NCBI GenBank assembly: GCA_013816105.1
Contig: JACDEY010000057.1
Coordinates: forward strand, 1 to 6,808
Reading direction: 5' to 3'
From: Actinomycetota bacterium
GTDB taxonomy: Bacteria > Actinomycetota > UBA4738
Length of the DNA: 6,808 nucleotides
Of this stretch, positions 4,064-6,808 are shown piece after piece. The position numbers and the translations under genes are program-made. The notes beneath the pieces were generated by a model, which did no database searches, had not been told where the DNA came from, and saw nothing but the letters and a program-made list of their open reading frames with translations. Within the stretch, counting starts at the first letter, position 1; every line of letters starts with the position of its first letter.

Positions 4064-5089
4064 ATGAGTGATCGAAAGCACCGATACAGGATCAGCGCGG
4101 CGCTGCTGATCGCGTTGGCTCTGGCCGCGGCCGCCTGCGGCAACGATGACGGAGGTAGCGGGACGGGTGACGGTGGGGCCACGGCGCTGACCGGCGACAT
4201 CGTGGTCTCGGGCTCGTCGACCGTCCAGCCGATCTCCGCCCTGGTCGCGGAGCTGTTCGCCGAGGACAACCCGGACGTCAACGTGAGCGTCGACGGCCCG
4301 GGGACGGGCGACGGGTTCGAGCTGTTCTGCAACGGAGACACCGATGTCAGCGACGCCTCACGGCCGATCAAGGAAGAGGAGCAGGCTATCTGCGATGAGA
4401 ACGGCATCAACTTTGCGGAGCTGGAGGTTGCGCTCGACGGCATCACCGTCATGACCAATCCGCAGAACGAGGCCGTGACCTGTCTGAACACGGGCGATCT
4501 GTACGCATTGATCGGGCCGGAGTCGGAGGGTTTCGCCAACTGGTCGGATGCCAACGATCTGGGCACGGAGGTCGGTGGGTCGGCGGCGCCGTACCCCGAC
4601 GCCCCGCTCGACATCGTCGCCCCCGGTGAAGAGTCCGGGACGTACGACGCGTTCATCGAGCTCGCCCTCGCCGACATCATCGAGGAGCGAGGCGCGGAGG
4701 AAGCCACGCGCCCCGACTACCAGTCCTCGCCGAACGACAACGTGATCATCCAGGGGATCGAGGGTTCCCCCTCGTCGCTCGGGTGGGTGGGGTTTGCGTT
4801 CGCCGAGGAAGCGGGTGAAGGCGTCAAGGTTCTGGAGGTCGATGGCGGAGATGGATGCGTGGCACCGAGCCGGGAGACCATCGCGGACGGGTCGTATCCG
4901 CTCTCCCGCTCGCTGTACATTTACGTTAACACCGACAAGGCTGCCGAGAACAAGGCCCTGAAGGGGTACGTCGACTTCTACCTGACCGACACCGGACTGA
5001 ACGAGGCGGTTGCAGAGGCGGGCTACGTGGACCTCCCTCCCGACCGGATGGAGGCGACGCGAGCGGCCTGGGAAGACGCCGCCGCATAG
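4064..5089 (+). CDS. pstS: Phosphate ABC transporter substrate-binding lipoprotein PstS
   Basis: 341-aa periplasmic or cell-surface phosphate-binding lipoprotein that delivers Pi to the PstCA-PstB transporter. A basic N-terminus (DRKHRYR) and a hydrophobic stretch (11-24) end in the lipobox AAAC with C25 as the lipidated cysteine. A Gly/Asp-rich linker (26-42) follows. Phosphate-contacting loops are recognisable: GSSTVQPI (50-57), GPGTGDGF (78-85), DVSDASRPI (94-102) and EESGTYDAF (189-197). The length and the SDASRP and ESGTY motifs fit the PstS family found in actinobacteria and cyanobacteria. Four cysteines in the mature domain (89, 110, 140, 265) could form two disulfides. The protein is acidic. 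It is first in pstS-pstC-pstA, under PHO promoter 3 and behind a long structured leader. A hairpin after the stop probably makes pstS mRNA more abundant than pstCA. Confidence 0.95.
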   Translation: MSDRKHRYRISAALLIALALAAAACGNDDGGSGTGDGGATALTGDIVVSGSSTVQPISALVAELFAEDNPDVNVSVDGPGTGDGFELFCNGDTDVSDASRPIKEEEQAICDENGINFAELEVALDGITVMTNPQNEAVTCLNTGDLYALIGPESEGFANWSDANDLGTEVGGSAAPYPDAPLDIVAPGEESGTYDAFIELALADIIEERGAEEATRPDYQSSPNDNVIIQGIEGSPSSLGWVGFAFAEEAGEGVKVLEVDGGDGCVAPSRETIADGSYPLSRSLYIYVNTDKAAENKALKGYVDFYLTDTGLNEAVAEAGYVDLPPDRMEATRAAWEDAAA

Positions 5090-5108
5090 CTCGCTGGACG
5101 CTCGGTAG

Positions 5109-5137
5109 GCGGGGTCGGCCGGAGCGGCCGGCCCCGC
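5109..5137 (+). terminator. Intercistronic hairpin between pstS and pstC (attenuator or mRNA stabiliser)
   Basis: A 13-bp stem (5109-5121 with 5125-5137), perfect except for one G-U pair, closes a 3-nt GAG loop. It is followed only by TTCC, not a long T run, so a partial terminator or a barrier to 3' exonuclease is more likely than full termination. It lies 19 nt after the pstS stop and 24 nt before the pstC start. Such hairpins commonly raise binding-protein mRNA above that of the permease genes. Confidence 0.6.
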
Positions 5138-5161
5138 TTCCGTGGAAGAGGTGAGTGGCAC

Positions 5162-6112
5162 GTGGCCCAAGCCGAGGCGATGACCAAGCCAGGAGCGACC
5201 CTTGGCCTCCGCGACCTCCGCGGGAGCACCTCCCGCCGGCGGAAAGAGGGCGCCATTCGTGCGATCTTCCTGACTGCCGCCGGAGTGTCCGTGGTGATCA
5301 GCGCGCTGATCATCACGTCATTGGTCGGCGAGGCGCTCAAGTTCCTCAGCCAGGTAGATCCCGGCAGCCTCTGGCAGCGGGGGTGGTTCCCCCGCAGGGG
5401 GTTGTTCGACATCAAGACGATCGTCGTCGGAACGCTGCTCGTTTCGGCGATCGCCATGGTCGTCGCCGCACCGCTCGGCCTGGGAGCCGCCATCTACCTC
5501 TCCGAGTACGCTAGCCCCCGGCTGCGCCGAGTGTTGAAGCCGATCCTCGAGATCCTCGCCGGCATCCCGAGCGTGGTGCTGGGATTCTTCGCCCTTACGT
5601 TCATCAGCCCCGCCATAGTGCAGAAGCTGACCAGCGGCGCGACCCTTTTCAACATGACCGCCGCCGGCATCGGCGTTGGCATCCTGGTCACGCCCCTGGT
5701 GGCCTCGATCGCAGAGGACGCCATGCACGCAGTGCCCCGATCCATGCGGGAGGCCGCCTACGGCCTCGGCTCGAAGAGGATGACCACGAGCCTTCGGATC
5801 GTCTTCCCCGCCGCGGTCTCGGGCATCGTGGCGGCGCTCATCCTCGGAATCTCCAGAGCCATCGGTGAGACCATGGTCGTCGCGATTGCCGCCGGGGGAA
5901 CCGGAGGTTCCCTGTTCACGACGAACGTCTTCGGACCGGGGCAGACGATGACCGCGGCCATGACCGCCCTTGCCTCCGGTTCCGATCAGGTGAGCGGGAA
6001 CACGGCGGCCTTCAACAGCCTGTTCTTCGTGGGGTTGTTGCTGTTCTTCATGACGCTCTCTCTGAACCTCGTGAGCGACCGGTTCGTCCGGCGTGTCAGG
6101 AAGCGGTACTGA
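5162..6112 (+). CDS. pstC: Phosphate ABC transporter permease PstC
   Basis: 316-aa inner-membrane permease that forms the Pi channel with PstA and is driven by PstB. The cytoplasmic N-terminus is basic (RGSTSRRRKEG). Predicted membrane segments lie at about 32-55, 84-113, 128-152, 163-187, 216-244 and 284-308, the usual six. The ABC-permease EAA loop that docks on the ATPase is at 196-222 (REAAYGLGSKR ... FPAAVSGI), and the family-typical GETMVV follows at 235-240. The start is GTG at 5162 with GAGGTG at 5148-5153; the in-frame ATG at 5180 (residue 7) is an alternative, since both give the same mature topology. Length is normal for PstC. It ends one nucleotide before the pstA ATG, so the two are probably translationally coupled. 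Confidence 0.95.
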   Translation: MAQAEAMTKPGATLGLRDLRGSTSRRRKEGAIRAIFLTAAGVSVVISALIITSLVGEALKFLSQVDPGSLWQRGWFPRRGLFDIKTIVVGTLLVSAIAMVVAAPLGLGAAIYLSEYASPRLRRVLKPILEILAGIPSVVLGFFALTFISPAIVQKLTSGATLFNMTAAGIGVGILVTPLVASIAEDAMHAVPRSMREAAYGLGSKRMTTSLRIVFPAAVSGIVAALILGISRAIGETMVVAIAAGGTGGSLFTTNVFGPGQTMTAAMTALASGSDQVSGNTAAFNSLFFVGLLLFFMTLSLNLVSDRFVRRVRKRY

Positions 6113-6113
6113 C

Positions 6114-6808
6114 ATGGCCCACCCCGTGACGAACGAGGCCTCCGCCCCTCCCGGGTTCGCGGCGGCCGACCTGGTTCGTCGCAGCCTACGCGGAGAGCGG
6201 CTCGACCTCCGGGGGACGCTGTTCCAAGCGGCCCTGCTTCTGACCCTCCTCATCTCGCTCGCGGTTCTCATCACGTTGCTCGTGGACGTGTTCATCAAGG
6301 GATGGCCGGTGTTCCAGGCTCGTGGCGGCGACTTCCTCACGAGCAACCTGTCGAGCTTCGAGAGCCGGGCCGGCGTCTGGCAGGGGCTGTGGGGATCGTT
6401 GCTCCTCATGACAATCGTGGTCGTGTTCGCCTTCCCGGTCGGTATCGGGGCTGCCGTCTATCTCGAGGAGTACGCGCGCGACACGCGCCTCACGCGGATC
6501 ATCAACTCGAACATCCGGAACCTCGCCGGGGTTCCGGCGATCGTCTACGGCCTGCTGGGTCTGGCGATCTTCGTGCAGGCCATGAGGGGCATCACGGGTG
6601 GGAGGACGGTGCTGGCCGGGGGAATCACCCTGGCTGTCCTCGTTCTGCCGATCGTGATCATCACCTCGGCGGAAGCGCTGCGGGCGGTGCCGCAGGGCAT
6701 TCGGGAGGCGGGCTACGGAGTCGGCGCGACAAGATGGGAGGTCATCCGCAGCCACGTCCTGCCCTCGGCCGCCCCAGGTATCTTCACGGGAACGGTCCTC
6801 TCCCTCGC
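6114..6808 (+). CDS. pstA: Phosphate ABC transporter permease PstA (C-terminus beyond window)
   Basis: The frame opens at an ATG just after the pstC stop (TGACATG) and stays open for 231 codons to the window edge; about 50-70 residues are missing if it has the usual length. It shares the permease fold with PstC: a first membrane segment at ~35-60 (LFQAALLLTLLISLAVLITLL), further segments at ~94-116, 138-156 and 167-187, and the EAA loop at 197-223 (REAGYGVGATRWE ... LPSAAPGI). SNLSSFESRAGVWQGLWGS (78-95 region) and AAVYLEEYA are typical of PstA. The N-terminal 30 residues are polar and cytoplasmic. No separate Shine-Dalgarno is obvious beyond the purines at the end of pstC (CAGGAAGCGG), fitting coupled translation. 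pstB and phoU are expected downstream but cannot be seen. Confidence 0.93.
   Translation, partial: MAHPVTNEASAPPGFAAADLVRRSLRGERLDLRGTLFQAALLLTLLISLAVLITLLVDVFIKGWPVFQARGGDFLTSNLSSFESRAGVWQGLWGSLLLMTIVVVFAFPVGIGAAVYLEEYARDTRLTRIINSNIRNLAGVPAIVYGLLGLAIFVQAMRGITGGRTVLAGGITLAVLVLPIVIITSAEALRAVPQGIREAGYGVGATRWEVIRSHVLPSAAPGIFTGTVLSL

Noticed and set aside
5318..6409. 363-codon minus-strand frame antisense to pstC and pstA
   Set aside because: Mirror of two certain permease genes; the product is polar His/Arg/Asp/Glu-rich low complexity.

Overview
This is a phosphate-starvation (Pho regulon) locus from a high-GC bacterium. It holds the classical high-affinity phosphate importer (pstS-pstC-pstA, the last cut by the right edge), a secreted PhoX/DUF839-type phosphatase-like protein, and the N-terminus of a PhoR/SenX3-like sensor kinase cut by the left edge. 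An undecaprenyl-diphosphatase (uppP) lies divergent to the kinase. Strong third-position GC, GTTCAC/GTTCAT direct repeats of 11 nt (the actinobacterial type of PHO box) and promoters that place a start codon at the expected transcription start all fit an Actinomycetota-like lineage. A related high-GC phylum that uses leaderless mRNAs cannot be excluded. No rRNA or marker gene is present to settle it.

Layout. 1-421 (-): kinase N-terminus with one membrane segment, HAMP and PAS. 422-493: short divergent control region. 494-1339 (+): uppP. 1352-1570 (-): a 72-aa very acidic, proline-rich unknown protein, convergent with uppP. 1571-1802: intergenic, with PHO-box promoter 1. 1803-3341 (+): DUF839/PhoX-like exported protein, closed by a hairpin terminator. 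3417-3471: PHO-box promoter 2, leading at its expected +1 into an 18-codon peptide that overlaps an 88-aa unknown ORF (3531-3797). 3836-3890: PHO-box promoter 3. 3891-4063: a structured pstS leader with two abutting hairpins, one with a 23-bp stem. 4064-5089: pstS. 5109-5137: intercistronic hairpin. 5162-6112: pstC. 6114 to the end: pstA, truncated. The pstB ATPase and phoU would be expected beyond the right edge.

How it works together (inference from the families). Low phosphate is sensed through PstSCAB and signalled to the kinase and its unseen response regulator. The regulator binds the GTTCAY repeats and activates three promoters with the same geometry: a core GTTCA unit starts 38 nt before a TAGNNT -10 hexamer in all three. 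The phosphatase-like protein would free phosphate from organic esters outside the cell, PstS would capture it and PstCA(B) would import it.

The least ordinary parts are the small PHO-box-controlled ORF pair at 3478-3797 and the pstS leader. The apical loop of the leader's large hairpin is perfectly complementary over 7 nt to the pstS Shine-Dalgarno sequence. No CRISPR array, insertion sequence, tRNA or phage element was seen.
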